Of a DNA stretch of 64,000 nt, positions 1 to 8,989 are shown in pieces. The notes under the pieces are model-generated. The model saw nothing but the letters and a program-made list of their open reading frames with translations. It searched no databases and was not told the DNA's origin. The translations under genes and the position numbers were made by a program. The first letter of the stretch is position 1. Each line of letters starts with the position of its first letter. The stretch comes from Acinetobacter terrae. GTDB taxonomy: Bacteria > Pseudomonadota > Gammaproteobacteria > Pseudomonadales > Moraxellaceae. The stretch lies in NCBI RefSeq assembly GCF_013004375.1, contig NZ_JABERI010000005.1, positions 1 through 64,000 on the forward strand. The letters are read 5' to 3'.

Positions 1-149
1 ATTGCTGCGTAATCTTTAGCTTCACCGCCGTAATTTTTTGCACAAATTGTTGCAATTGCAGCAGTTAAAGTTGTTTTACCATGGTCGACGTGACCAATTG
101 TGCCCACGTTAACGTGTGGCTTATTACGTTCAAACTTAGCTTTAGCCAT
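1..149 (-). CDS. tuf: Elongation factor Tu, N-terminal part (cut by window edge)
   Basis: EF-Tu is the GTPase that brings aminoacyl-tRNA to the ribosome. Only the first 49 or so codons are present; the rest lies beyond position 1. The translation starts [20 protein letters not shown] and continues with the P-loop [12 protein letters not shown], the usual GHVDHGKT signature of EF-Tu. It follows four tRNA genes on the same strand in the order Thr-Tyr-Gly-Thr-tuf, the same order as the E. coli tufB operon, so co-transcription with the tRNAs is likely. Sure identification; which tuf copy it is cannot be told. Confidence 0.97.
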   Translation of the reverse strand, partial: MAKAKFERNKPHVNVGTIGHVDHGKTTLTAAIATICAKNYGGEAKDYAA

Positions 150-298
150 GTTAATACTCCTCGTTTACGTCGAACACAATCCTGAGTAAAACCCAGCTCC
201 GACATGTCGTTAAAAAACCAAACTTCAGATACTTGAAAAGCAGACTAAATAGCCTGCTTTTGGAATCTTGTGCAATCAAAATTGCTAAACTGAATATC

Positions 299-373
<75 letters not shown>

Positions 374-387
374 AATAAAATCTTCGA

Positions 388-463
388 TGGAGCGGGAGAC
401 GAGGGTCGAACTCGCGACATGCAGCTTGGAAGGCTGCCGCTCTACCAACTGAGCTACTCCCGC
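388..463 (-). tRNA. tRNA-Gly (anticodon UCC)
   Basis: Minus-strand tRNA of 76 bases with encoded CCA. The acceptor GCGGGAG pairs with CTCCCGC, and the anticodon stem GCAGC/GCTGC holds loop CTTCCAA with anticodon TCC. It is third in the tRNA-tuf transcript, 14 bases from the following tRNA-Thr, so processing from a common precursor is expected. Confidence 0.97.
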
Positions 464-501
464 ATTATTGGTACAACCACACTGTATCGAATTTCTTAAA
501 T

Positions 502-585
502 TGGTGGTGAGGGAAGGATTCGAACCTTCGAAACTTTCGTAGCGGAGTTACAGTCCGCCCCCTTTGACCGCTCGGGAACCTCACC
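502..585 (-). tRNA. tRNA-Tyr (anticodon GUA)
   Basis: Minus-strand tRNA of 84 bases with encoded CCA and the long variable arm typical of bacterial tRNA-Tyr. The acceptor GGTGAGG pairs with CCTCACC, and the anticodon stem GCGGA/TCCGC holds loop CTGTAAC with anticodon GTA. It is second in the cluster. Confidence 0.97.
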
Positions 586-638
586 ACATACACTTATTTC
601 AGTGCTATTCTTCTACTCAACCACTTCAACTTCTAAGA

Positions 639-714
<76 letters not shown>

Positions 715-755
715 GTTTCTTAGTGTTTCGAACGTTTCGTATCGGAACGGTGTGC

Positions 756-783
756 AGTTTAGCAAAACCCAGAAACCTTGCAA
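756..783 (-). promoter_or_regulatory. Promoter of the tRNA-tuf transcript
   Basis: On the minus strand TTGCAA (778-783) and TAAACT (756-761) are separated by 16 bases, with TGC directly before the -10 (extended -10). A G/C-rich stretch follows, typical of stable-RNA promoters. It lies about 40 bases upstream of the first tRNA-Thr, in the gap after trpE. Confidence 0.7.
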
Positions 784-812
784 GTGTTTTTTTAAAAAAA
801 AATATCAAAAAC

Positions 813-2306
813 TCATAAAATTAGTCCGTTTGATGATAATTCAACCGCTTTGATCACTGCGCGAGCTTTTATTTGAGTTTCATTCCACTCAGATTCAGGA
901 TTTGAGTCCACAACAAGCCCTGCTCCTGCCTGTACATAGACCTTATTTTCACGAATCACACAGGTACGAATGGCAATCGACATGTCCATTTCACCATGCC
1001 AGCCTAAATAACCCACAGCGCCACCAAAAACACCACGTTTTACTGGCTCAACTTCATCAATAATTTCCATGGCACGGATTTTTGGTGCGCCAGAAAGTGT
1101 GCCTGCGGGAAAAGTGGCTTTAAAAACATCCAGGGCATCGACATCATCGCGAACTTCACCCTGTACATTGGAGACTATATGCATGACATGCGAATAACGT
1201 TCGATCACCATTTGATCAGTGACTTTCACTTTGCCAATTTTTGACACGCGTCCGACATCATTTCGCCCCAAATCAATCAACATGAGATGTTCAGCAATCT
1301 CTTTTTCATCAGACAGCAAATCTTTTTCTAAAGCCAAATCTTCTTCTTTGGTTTTGCCACGCGGGCGTGTACCTGCCAGTGGTCGAACTGTAGCAATGCC
1401 ATTTTCCAGACGGGACAGAATTTCAGGAGAAGAGCCGACAATATGGAATGGTTTTTTATTGTCTAAGGTTTGACCTTGGACTAAAAACAAATATGGTGAT
1501 GGATTGAGATGGCGAAGCGCACGATAAACCTGTAAAGGCTCACCATCGAAATCAGAGACCATACGATGCCCCGGCACCACTTGCATCACATCCCCTGCAC
1601 GGATGTATTCTTTTACTGTTTCAATCGACTCAAGATACTTTTCTTTGCCTGTGAGCGATTCAAAATGTGGTGCCGTATGTTTTTTCGCTTGCAGGCTAAT
1701 CGGTTGAGCCAGTACTGCTTCCAAATCATCTAATTGTTGTTGTGCCTTGGCATAGGCATCCGGATCATTGACATCTGCATGCACAATCAAAAACAAAGTG
1801 TCTTTCAAGTTATCAAATACAATCACGGTTTTAGACAGCATCATCCAGATATCCGGTAATCCGACTGGATCGGCTGCTGGCGCATTGGTTAAACGTGGCT
1901 CGATGTAGCGTACTGAATCATAGCCAAAGTAACCTACCAAGCCACCGGTAAAGCTAGGCAAGGCGGGCAAGTCCTTTTGCGTTGGCACATGGAACTGGGC
2001 CAGAAAATCGCGGATATATTGGAATGGGTCGCTACAGGCTTGGGTTTCAATTGAACCATCGGCTTGCTGGATGGTTAAAACACTTTCATTGCATGAAAAA
2101 ACCGTGGATTCACCCAAACCAATAATGGAATAACGTGCCCAGTTTTCACCACCTTCAACCGATTCAAATAAATATGCTTGTTGATGGTCTTTAAGACGCG
2201 CAAACACTGAAAGTGGTGTTTCGGTATCGGCCAAGCGCTGACGATAAACAGGAATAAGGTTGTAACCGTCAGATTTTAAGCTGTCGAATTGAGTTTGAGT
2301 GGTCAT
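813..2306 (-). CDS. trpE: Anthranilate synthase component I
   Basis: TrpE turns chorismate plus ammonia (from the TrpG subunit) into anthranilate, the first step of tryptophan synthesis. The 497-residue length is normal. The N-terminal half has the LFESVEGG element that corresponds to the tryptophan feedback site. The chorismate-binding C-terminal half shows LAGTRPRGKTKEED, HLMLIDLGRNDVGRVS and FPAGTLSGAPKIRAMEII. The ATG at 2306 has an AGAG element upstream. The next gene upstream is gph, 115 bases away; the gph-trpE neighbourhood is also seen in pseudomonads. No trpG is in the window. No leader peptide or attenuator was recognised in the 115-base gap. Confidence 0.97.
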   Translation of the reverse strand: MTTQTQFDSLKSDGYNLIPVYRQRLADTETPLSVFARLKDHQQAYLFESVEGGENWARYSIIGLGESTVFSCNESVLTIQQADGSIETQACSDPFQYIRDFLAQFHVPTQKDLPALPSFTGGLVGYFGYDSVRYIEPRLTNAPAADPVGLPDIWMMLSKTVIVFDNLKDTLFLIVHADVNDPDAYAKAQQQLDDLEAVLAQPISLQAKKHTAPHFESLTGKEKYLESIETVKEYIRAGDVMQVVPGHRMVSDFDGEPLQVYRALRHLNPSPYLFLVQGQTLDNKKPFHIVGSSPEILSRLENGIATVRPLAGTRPRGKTKEEDLALEKDLLSDEKEIAEHLMLIDLGRNDVGRVSKIGKVKVTDQMVIERYSHVMHIVSNVQGEVRDDVDALDVFKATFPAGTLSGAPKIRAMEIIDEVEPVKRGVFGGAVGYLGWHGEMDMSIAIRTCVIRENKVYVQAGAGLVVDSNPESEWNETQIKARAVIKAVELSSNGLIL

Positions 2307-2421
2307 GAGTATGCTCTATGTTTTCGATATGGGCGGGTTTAAGTTCGTTTTGGTATTATCTGACTTAGTGTCGCCATCGAAAAACCATACAATTTCTCAT
2401 TCCAATATCCTTACTTTTAAA

Positions 2422-3093
2422 TTATTTCGCGAGTAATTCTGTTAAATCATCGACCACTTGCTGTGGCTGGCAATCCTGAATATCTTCACCATGATTATAG
2501 CCATAGCTAACCACAATACAATCCACTCCTGCACGTCGCGCTGCTTCTACATCATTGCTGGAGTCGCCAATCATTAAAGTTTCTGCCGCAGTGACCTCAT
2601 ATTCTTCAACACAATAAAGTAACTGACGTGGATGCGGTTTACGTTCTTCAAAACGATCGCCACCAATGACATCGACAAAATATTTGCTCAAGCCCAAGGA
2701 TTCCACAATCATGCGCGCAGGTTGTTCTGGTTTATTGGTCACGCAGATCATTTGTTTATTATGACTTAAACCCCAGTCCAAGAAATCCACCACCCCAGTA
2801 AAAGGTTGGGTGTCCACACACGGCTCGGCATTATAAATCTTTAAAAAAGTCTCTAATAGTTGCTGATGCTGAGCAGGATCAACCTGTCCCGTTAAATACC
2901 GTAAAGTGCTGTGACAAAAAAGGGATGTGCCTTTACCCACCCAAGTCCGAACCTGTTCTTCAGTCACTTCCGGTAATTGCAAAACATTCAGGCTCATGTT
3001 CATGGCGCGATACAAATCAGATGCGGAATCCACCAAGGTGCCATCCAAGTCAAATAAAATCAGCTCACGACTTGCCAAGTTTGCTACAGACAT
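2422..3093 (-). CDS. gph: Phosphoglycolate phosphatase, HAD family
   Basis: This enzyme dephosphorylates 2-phosphoglycolate, a by-product of DNA 3'-end repair, to glycolate. HAD motifs are in order: motif I LFDLDGTLVDS near the N-terminus, motif II VTNKPEQPA in the middle, motif III/IV GGDRFEERKPHP and MIGDSSNDVEAARRAG. The start is placed at the ATG at 3093 (MSVANLASRE) because GAGAGGAA lies about eight bases upstream; a longer frame back to 3129 has no better site. The product is 223 residues, normal for Gph. The exact substrate among related HAD phosphatases is inferred from similarity and from the trpE neighbourhood. Confidence 0.88.
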   Translation of the reverse strand: MSVANLASRELILFDLDGTLVDSASDLYRAMNMSLNVLQLPEVTEEQVRTWVGKGTSLFCHSTLRYLTGQVDPAQHQQLLETFLKIYNAEPCVDTQPFTGVVDFLDWGLSHNKQMICVTNKPEQPARMIVESLGLSKYFVDVIGGDRFEERKPHPRQLLYCVEEYEVTAAETLMIGDSSNDVEAARRAGVDCIVVSYGYNHGEDIQDCQPQQVVDDLTELLAK

Positions 3094-3140
3094 CTTCTTC
3101 CTCTCATGATTTATCTCCCCCAACCACATCCAGCCAAATA

Positions 3141-3168
3141 ATTAAGGCATGCGATTGCATGCCTTAAT
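3141..3168 (-). terminator. Perfect 12-bp hairpin after the FHA gene
   Basis: ATTAAGGCATGC and its exact complement GCATGCCTTAAT flank a four-base loop. It lies 18 bases past the FHA gene stop codon on the minus strand. The T-run after it is weak (TTATTT), so termination is probable rather than certain. Confidence 0.55.
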
Positions 3169-3186
3169 GGTATGTCGAGCACGCCC

Positions 3187-3918
3187 TTATTTAAATAATA
3201 ACCATGCGATGATTGCAAGGACAATCAATGCAATAATGGTTATTAAGCCAATCGATGCGTTCTTTTGCTCTTCTTTAACTTGCTCTACACGAGATACAGG
3301 CTTTTCAATTGCCACAGGCTGCGGTTCAGGCTGTGCTTTGATATCAATTCCTTCTGGAATAGGCGCAGGTTTAGGGATTGCAACGCCTTGCGGCATACCA
3401 TCACGGCTCACCTTAACGCTACTATCACGCTCTTTCAGCTCAGGCATGCCCTGATCATTCATTTGTTGAGCGACTGTTTTAGATGCTTGTTCAGCTTGTG
3501 CTGCTGCCGTTTCGGAAACAGCAACGGCTTCTGAAGGCTGTTCGCTGGCAGGAACCACTTCTGTTTCAGTGACTACAGGCTCAAGCGCAACTGCAGCTGA
3601 TTCAATTACGACACGTGCAATGTCTTTTGCAGGTTCCAGTACGGAAAACTTCAGACTGGCAAACTGGACGATATCGCCTTGTTTCAACAAGGTTTCATGG
3701 TCAATACGTAAATCATTTACAAATGTGCCGTTAGATGAGTTTAAATCCTGCAGCCACAAGGCTTGGTCTTTTAGCAAGAAAGCCGCATGCTTGCGTGATA
3801 TTTCCCCGGCTTGCAATACAATATCTGCGCTCTGATGACGACCGACCAACATATCACGGTCGATGCTAATTTCTTGTCCCGTCAATTCACCGGTAATTGC
3901 TTGTATTTTCCAAGTCAT
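3187..3918 (-). CDS. FHA-domain protein with C-terminal membrane anchor
   Basis: The forkhead-associated domain (about residues 20-90) binds phosphothreonine peptides: GRHQSADIVL, ISRKHAAF and LNSSNGTFVND are the classic GR, SxxH and NG motifs. A long low-complexity stretch rich in Ala, Glu, Val and Pro follows (about 100-215). One hydrophobic segment (IGLITIIALIVLAIIAWLLF) ends the protein, so the FHA domain would face the cytoplasm on a tail anchor. The start is set at the ATG at 3918 (MTWKIQ), with GAGA about ten bases upstream; an in-frame GTG lies three codons earlier. It follows gspD by 69 bases on the same strand. No kinase or phosphatase partner is in the window. Confidence 0.85.
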   Translation of the reverse strand: MTWKIQAITGELTGQEISIDRDMLVGRHQSADIVLQAGEISRKHAAFLLKDQALWLQDLNSSNGTFVNDLRIDHETLLKQGDIVQFASLKFSVLEPAKDIARVVIESAAVALEPVVTETEVVPASEQPSEAVAVSETAAAQAEQASKTVAQQMNDQGMPELKERDSSVKVSRDGMPQGVAIPKPAPIPEGIDIKAQPEPQPVAIEKPVSRVEQVKEEQKNASIGLITIIALIVLAIIAWLLFK

Positions 3919-3987
3919 GAAATGCACTTCTCTTTGCGATTTTTTCTCATCATATCACGGCGAATCTTCAATTCTTTACCTACTCTG

Positions 3988-6261
3988 TTAAGAACCTGAT
4001 CGAATCGTGGTCGTAGTTACGGTATTTTTAGTTCTTTTAACTTCAGATTTGGGTGCTGCGACAACCTGTCTTTGTACCACTGGTTCAATCGCCACAGGCG
4101 TAGTAACAACAGCAGCATTGGACTGATTTTGCCCACCTGATGGTACCGTTTGATAACCCGGTACTTTTGCAGCTGAAGGCGTTACCGGAAGACGTTGCTG
4201 ATAAATATCATCCACATTTTCGGGTAACTTCGAGAAAGTGCCATCCTGATCCATCGCCAACTGCAAGCTATACAACTGACTGTAGCGTTGCTGAGACAAG
4301 CGCTTCACATCTTTAGCATCACCGACAATGGTGGGATGGATAAAGACCAATAAATTGCGCTTTTCATTCGACTTAACATCAGATCTAAATAAACGTCCTA
4401 TACCAGGAATAGCGCCCAAACCCGGTACAGACTGACGACTCTGTAGAGAATTATCTGAAATCAAACCGCCTAAAACGATGGTTTGACCATGCTCAGCCAA
4501 AATCGAGGTTTTAATGGCGCGCTTACTGGTGACTAAATCCTGAGCCTGACCACGATCACGGGCTACAGCAGAAACTTCCTGTTCCACTTCTAAACGGACT
4601 GAACCACCTTCACCAATATGTGGCACCACTTTTAAAGTCACACCGACATCTTTACGTTCAACCGTGGTATATGGATTAATGCCGGCTGTGGTGGTTGCAA
4701 CAGAACCTGTGACAAAGGGTACATTCTGTCCCACCACAATATAAGCTTCTTCATTATCCATGGTCACAATGGATGGCGTGGAGAGTAAATTAGACTTGGT
4801 TCTGCTGTTTAGTGCCTGAATCAGTGCCCCATAAAGTTTACGCGAACCATTACTGCCTTCTTTATAATCGGCAAGAATTAATGAAGTGCCTTTTAACCCG
4901 GCTGCTGCAGCACCTAAACCGGCAGAACCACCCGTTAAATAACCACCTGCCAAACTCGCCAGACTCGCACCCGCATTATCAAAGCTAATTAAACCAATGC
5001 CGCTGCTTAAGTCACCCAAGGCCCATTGCACACCGAGTTGATCGGCATCACTTCCCTCAACCTCAATGATGGCAGCCTCGATTAACACCTGTTGACGACG
5101 GATATCCAGCTGCTGAATAGCGGATTCAATTTCACGCATCAATTGGGGATCAGCTTTTACCACCAACGCATTCTGGCTGTCATCGGCAATAATACTGACG
5201 CCATTGCCATTAAAACTGGTGATGCTATTTTGATTATTACTGTTTGATCCACCACCCAAGTTAATACTTGGCGTTGAAATATTCGATGAGCTGTTAGTTG
5301 AGTTATTCGAATTGTTATTACCCAGATTATTCATCGTGCTATTGCTGCTCGATGAATAACTGTTCGAATTTGATGAGCTGGATACAGCCTGACCGGTGAC
5401 CAAGCCTTGTAAAATTTCAGCCAGACTTTTCGCACTGGCATATTTTAAACGAAAGACTTTTAATCCACCCAAACGATCTGCCGCAGGCACATCCAGAATT
5501 TCAATCATTTGACGGATGCGCTTACGCGTCGCAGTATCGCCTTTCAGCACAATCCGATTGGTTCGTGTATCGGCAATGATGCGGATACGCGAGCCTTTTA
5601 GATCTCTGGCTGCTCCGGTGGAACTCATCGATTCAAGTAAACCAATCATTTCTTCTGCTTGACTCGACTGCAGTGTCACAGTCTCGATATCGTTTTGCCC
5701 AGTACCATCCAAATTACGGATAATAGTTTCAAGCTGATAAATATTATTGGCACGGTCTGAAACAATCAGTGCATTGGTTCCCGCAACTGCGGATAAATGC
5801 GCGAACTGCGGCATTAAAGGACGGATTGCAGGAATTAAGTCATTCGGATTGGTATTTTCAAGCCAGATGACCCGAGTCACGATTTGGTCACCCGTGGCAC
5901 GTTGCTTGCCATCATAAGGAATACCGGAGCTTTTAACATTGCTATCCGGTACCAATTTGATGGTATTGCCCGAAGGAATAGCCACCACGCCATTGACATT
6001 CAATACACCAAGAAATAACTCGTAAACTTCAGCTTTATTTAAGGGTTTATTGGAAATTACGGTCACATTGCCACGTACACGTGGATCTACAGCAAAATTT
6101 TTCCCTGTAATATCTGCAACTTCATTAATAAATGCAGTTAAGTCAGCGTCACGTAAATTGATTTTCCATGTTTGTGCATGGCTTGCAGTACTCACCATAG
6201 CAATAAGTGGTGCAGCTGCAAATAAGGTCCAAACTGAACGATGATGATTAAATAAAGCCAT
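3988..6261 (-). CDS. gspD: Type II secretion system secretin
   Basis: GspD forms the outer-membrane channel of type II secretion. A signal peptide (about residues 1-29, ending SHAQ) precedes the N0 domain and N1-N3 repeats (TLQSSQAEEMIGLLESM, FRLKYASAKSLAEILQGL). A loop of Ser and Asn runs (about 295-345) interrupts N3. The secretin domain carries QNVPFVTGS, LKVVPHIGEGGSVRLEVEQEVS and the conserved GGLISDN region. At 757 residues it is a full-length secretin. It ends a gspN-gspC-gspD order on the minus strand, 43 bases after gspC. No GspS pilotin or other gsp genes are in the window, so the remaining machinery must lie elsewhere, as is usual in Acinetobacter. Confidence 0.97.
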   Translation of the reverse strand: MALFNHHRSVWTLFAAAPLIAMVSTASHAQTWKINLRDADLTAFINEVADITGKNFAVDPRVRGNVTVISNKPLNKAEVYELFLGVLNVNGVVAIPSGNTIKLVPDSNVKSSGIPYDGKQRATGDQIVTRVIWLENTNPNDLIPAIRPLMPQFAHLSAVAGTNALIVSDRANNIYQLETIIRNLDGTGQNDIETVTLQSSQAEEMIGLLESMSSTGAARDLKGSRIRIIADTRTNRIVLKGDTATRKRIRQMIEILDVPAADRLGGLKVFRLKYASAKSLAEILQGLVTGQAVSSSSNSNSYSSSSNSTMNNLGNNNSNNSTNSSSNISTPSINLGGGSNSNNQNSITSFNGNGVSIIADDSQNALVVKADPQLMREIESAIQQLDIRRQQVLIEAAIIEVEGSDADQLGVQWALGDLSSGIGLISFDNAGASLASLAGGYLTGGSAGLGAAAAGLKGTSLILADYKEGSNGSRKLYGALIQALNSRTKSNLLSTPSIVTMDNEEAYIVVGQNVPFVTGSVATTTAGINPYTTVERKDVGVTLKVVPHIGEGGSVRLEVEQEVSAVARDRGQAQDLVTSKRAIKTSILAEHGQTIVLGGLISDNSLQSRQSVPGLGAIPGIGRLFRSDVKSNEKRNLLVFIHPTIVGDAKDVKRLSQQRYSQLYSLQLAMDQDGTFSKLPENVDDIYQQRLPVTPSAAKVPGYQTVPSGGQNQSNAAVVTTPVAIEPVVQRQVVAAPKSEVKRTKNTVTTTTIRSGS

Positions 6262-6304
6262 AAAATTCCGTGCTTCCTAACCCTATAATGTGACAATGCA
6301 TCAC

Positions 6305-7144
6305 TTAAAAATTCTGTTGTATGGTCATCACTTGATCACCACGCTTTATTTCCAATTTAACTTGACCTTCGCGTCTCGCCTGTTCAAGCAACTGGGCATC
6401 GCTTTGCCCCTGCCCCACAGCCTGTCCGTTTAAAGACATAATCCGGTCACCCGGTTGCAAACCCAGCTTGCTGCGTAATGCTGCAGGAGTTCTTGAAGTG
6501 ACTTCATAGCCCCCACTTGCCGCATTAACCCCCATATCTTTTAAATATTGTTCACGGTCTTCCTGTATTTTTTGTACTGCTTGTCCCAGAGCACTATTTT
6601 CCTGACTCGGTACCGCTTGAATCGATTGATGATTTGAGCTTGGAGCATTTACTACAGGCTGAACGATGGGCTGATCCAAACCATTTTCCATCCTTTTAAA
6701 CGCTAACTCTCGGGTCGTACCATTGTTTTGGCGCAATACCACTCGATCCCAATACACTTCAGCCAACTGGTAAGAGGTCGTATCGATACTTTCCCCTACA
6801 CGATAGCGATCTGCCACGTCATTTACTTTAATCACAGCAGAAGAAAATTGACTTGGGAAACCCACCACCACACCCTGCAATACAAGATTTATGTTCTCGT
6901 CCGCAGCAGCGCTCTTTCCAGCTTCTTGAAACAATGCAAATGAAGATATATTAGGGACTTGTGGTTGCTGTGAGCCTAATTCCACTCGCTCTAACTGTAT
7001 AACTTGAGGGGGAGCCATCAACAACCAAAAAATGCTCGCCAACTTCCAGCATAAATATAAAATCAGCAGTGCCAGTAATATCGGCGCAGCACGATCTGCT
7101 TGTTTCCAATTTAACTGTTGAATTTTTTCGATCCATTGATTCAT
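6305..7144 (-). CDS. gspC: Type II secretion system protein C
   Basis: GspC links the inner-membrane platform to the GspD secretin and helps recognise substrates. The 279-residue protein has one membrane segment near residues 20-44, a periplasmic homology region (SSFALFQEAG to LAFKRMENG), and a C-terminal PDZ domain (about 195-279) with SKLGLQPGDRIMSLNGQAV. The start ATG overlaps the gspN stop codon (TAATG), which implies translational coupling. A PDZ-type GspC is typical for pseudomonad-like systems. Confidence 0.93.
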   Translation of the reverse strand: MNQWIEKIQQLNWKQADRAAPILLALLILYLCWKLASIFWLLMAPPQVIQLERVELGSQQPQVPNISSFALFQEAGKSAAADENINLVLQGVVVGFPSQFSSAVIKVNDVADRYRVGESIDTTSYQLAEVYWDRVVLRQNNGTTRELAFKRMENGLDQPIVQPVVNAPSSNHQSIQAVPSQENSALGQAVQKIQEDREQYLKDMGVNAASGGYEVTSRTPAALRSKLGLQPGDRIMSLNGQAVGQGQSDAQLLEQARREGQVKLEIKRGDQVMTIQQNF

Positions 7145-7887
7145 TAGAAGGCACCTTTAAACAAAGGTTGGCGCGAACTAATGACATAGGTATCTAAACC
7201 CGCTTTACCTTCATAGGAGGCAATATTGATCAATAAACGTTGGGTCAATTGCACATCAAGCATCAAGCCTGGATCCAGCTCTAAAGCAATCAGTTTTTGG
7301 TCACGCTGGTCACGAAGATCAAACATCAGCTTGTTATTTTCATCTGACAGTTTTCCTTTCAATGACGGCATATTCATTCGATCCTGTCGCTGAGCATAGG
7401 TATAAATCAACTCACCACCCGCCCACTGTAATTGACCGTCTGCCTGTGAAAAGCCCTGCTCTTTTTTATAGTTAAAATCGATATCCTGCAATTGAATGGC
7501 ATTTGTAGGCCACTGCCAATCCACCATATTTTTTAATGTTTCAGGTGCAATTTGGCCATTCAAATCTTGAACCATGACTTTCTTGCCCAAGCCATAACCC
7601 ACAACCCCATCAAGCTCGGTATGCCCACTATGGACTTCGACATGTGCCCCTAAACGCAGCAAAAACAGATCCAATGGTCGTGTTTTCCAACTTAACGACC
7701 CTCTTAGATTTCCTTTATGCCAATCTGCTTGCCCCTGCCAAATATTACCGCTTACATTTTGCAAGACCTGGTTGTTTTTATAAAATTTTGAAATGAGCCA
7801 AGCCGCTGGAATTTGGAGTAATACAAACAGAAAAAAAACGATGATGGCAAAGATCCACCAGGTGATGTATTTGGGTTTCTTTATCAT
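7144..7887 (-). CDS. gspN: Type II secretion system protein N
   Basis: GspN is an accessory inner-membrane protein of type II secretion with a large periplasmic part. One N-terminal membrane segment (about residues 8-32, TWWIFAIIVFFLFVLLQIPA) is followed by GNIWQGQADW and SLSWKTRPLDLFLLRLG, the signature of the GspN family. The length of 247 residues fits. It is the first gene of the gspN-gspC-gspD set and its stop codon overlaps the gspC start. Its precise role is poorly known even in model systems. Confidence 0.87.
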   Translation of the reverse strand: MIKKPKYITWWIFAIIVFFLFVLLQIPAAWLISKFYKNNQVLQNVSGNIWQGQADWHKGNLRGSLSWKTRPLDLFLLRLGAHVEVHSGHTELDGVVGYGLGKKVMVQDLNGQIAPETLKNMVDWQWPTNAIQLQDIDFNYKKEQGFSQADGQLQWAGGELIYTYAQRQDRMNMPSLKGKLSDENNKLMFDLRDQRDQKLIALELDPGLMLDVQLTQRLLINIASYEGKAGLDTYVISSRQPLFKGAF

Positions 7888-7987
7888 CCCACCACGACCA
7901 ACATATCTATTCTTCTTCCCTGAGCCACGATATTATCTTTCTATACACATTATGCACACTTTTTCCACAACGCCAATTCAAAGATAT

Positions 7988-8019
7988 AAAAAAACCAAGC
8001 ATATATGCTTGGTTTTTTT
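7988..8019. terminator. Bidirectional terminator between hns and gspN
   Basis: An 11-base-pair palindrome (AACCAAGCATA/TATGCTTGGTT) has A residues on the left and a run of T on the right, so it can stop transcription from either side. On the minus strand it ends the hns transcript 40 bases after its stop codon, upstream of gspN. Confidence 0.85.
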
Positions 8020-8059
8020 AGCCTAATCCAACTGGATGACAATCTCATGAATTCTAAAA

Positions 8060-8383
8060 TTAGATGAGGAAGTCTTCCAGTTTTGCACCGCTTTCGAGTT
8101 CAGCAACCAACCAACGTGGTTGTTTACCGCGACCCGTCCAAGTCTCAGATGGATTCTTTTTGCTACGGTAACGTGGCTCTACAGATTTACGTGTGCTTTT
8201 TTTGCGTTTAGTTGCACCAAACTCTAAGATTTGTTCAATCGTCAAACCTACTTTATCTGCAATCTCTAAAATTTGCTGATAAGCATCTTCAACCGCTTGA
8301 TCTTTTTTAGAAGCAATTAATGCTTCAGCTTCAATTTGTAAACGCTTTAACTCTTCAACAGATAAATTACTAATGTCCGGCAT
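8060..8383 (-). CDS. hns: H-NS family nucleoid-associated DNA-binding protein
   Basis: H-NS-like proteins coat A/T-rich DNA and silence acquired genes. The N-terminal half (about residues 8-60) is a predicted coiled-coil oligomerisation region (SVEELKRLQIEAEALI). The C-terminal half holds the DNA-binding domain with KRKKSTRKSVEPRYR, ETWTGRGKQPRWL and GAKLEDFLI; the TWTGRGKQPRW loop is the family AT-hook-like motif. The ATG at 8383 (MPDISNL) gives 107 residues, the usual length; a second ATG lies directly before it, and GGGAG is five to eight bases upstream. It stands alone with a long A/T-rich promoter region behind it (8400-8550). Confidence 0.93.
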   Translation of the reverse strand: MPDISNLSVEELKRLQIEAEALIASKKDQAVEDAYQQILEIADKVGLTIEQILEFGATKRKKSTRKSVEPRYRSKKNPSETWTGRGKQPRWLVAELESGAKLEDFLI

Positions 8384-8550
8384 CATATTAACTCCCAAGA
8401 ATAGATTTATATTTTATATATTCAAACTCGATCATAATATTTTTATTATCTAAAACATTCAATACAAAAGTTTAAATAAACAACAATATTTAAAAAGATT
8501 TCACACATCTATATATCTCTATATTTATTTATGAAAGCTTTTTAATATTT

Positions 8551-8979
8551 TTAAATTTGATGATTTACGATCAATTCAATTTCAGTCACTTTTTCTCGAA
8601 TCACAGCAGGTATTTCAGTTTTATTCATATTTTCTTTATTTACACAAACGATGACTGCTTCACTCAATGCAACTACCATTTGTTGTGTCTCACTCCATAA
8701 TAAATAACTCATACGCAGCGCACTGTTACGCATTTCCTCAACACGTACACCAATTTTAAGCTGGTCTGGATAAAATACTGGACGAATATATTTGCACTGA
8801 TTGGATGCAACCACCGTATAAACATCTTGTTGAAAAATATTAAGTTCATCCATATAACAAATGCGGGCACTTTCAATATAACGATAATACATGACGTTAT
8901 TGACATGCCCAAAGGCATCCATATCTCCCCAAGCGACTGACTGCTCATAAATAATAGGATAATCTGACAGGGTTAACAT
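8551..8979 (-). CDS. Acyl-CoA thioesterase, single hot-dog (4HBT/YbgC-like)
   Basis: Single hot-dog thioesterases hydrolyse acyl-CoA thioesters. The motif WGDMDAFGHVNNVMYYRYIESAR (about residues 17-39) contains the catalytic Asp and the DxxGHVNN signature of the 4-hydroxybenzoyl-CoA/YbgC family. The length of 142 residues is normal. It lies ten bases after hemY on the same strand, so it may be the last gene of the hem transcript. Substrate preference cannot be read from the sequence. Confidence 0.88.
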   Translation of the reverse strand: MLTLSDYPIIYEQSVAWGDMDAFGHVNNVMYYRYIESARICYMDELNIFQQDVYTVVASNQCKYIRPVFYPDQLKIGVRVEEMRNSALRMSYLLWSETQQMVVALSEAVIVCVNKENMNKTEIPAVIREKVTEIELIVNHQI

Positions 8980-8989
8980 TTATTTAGCC

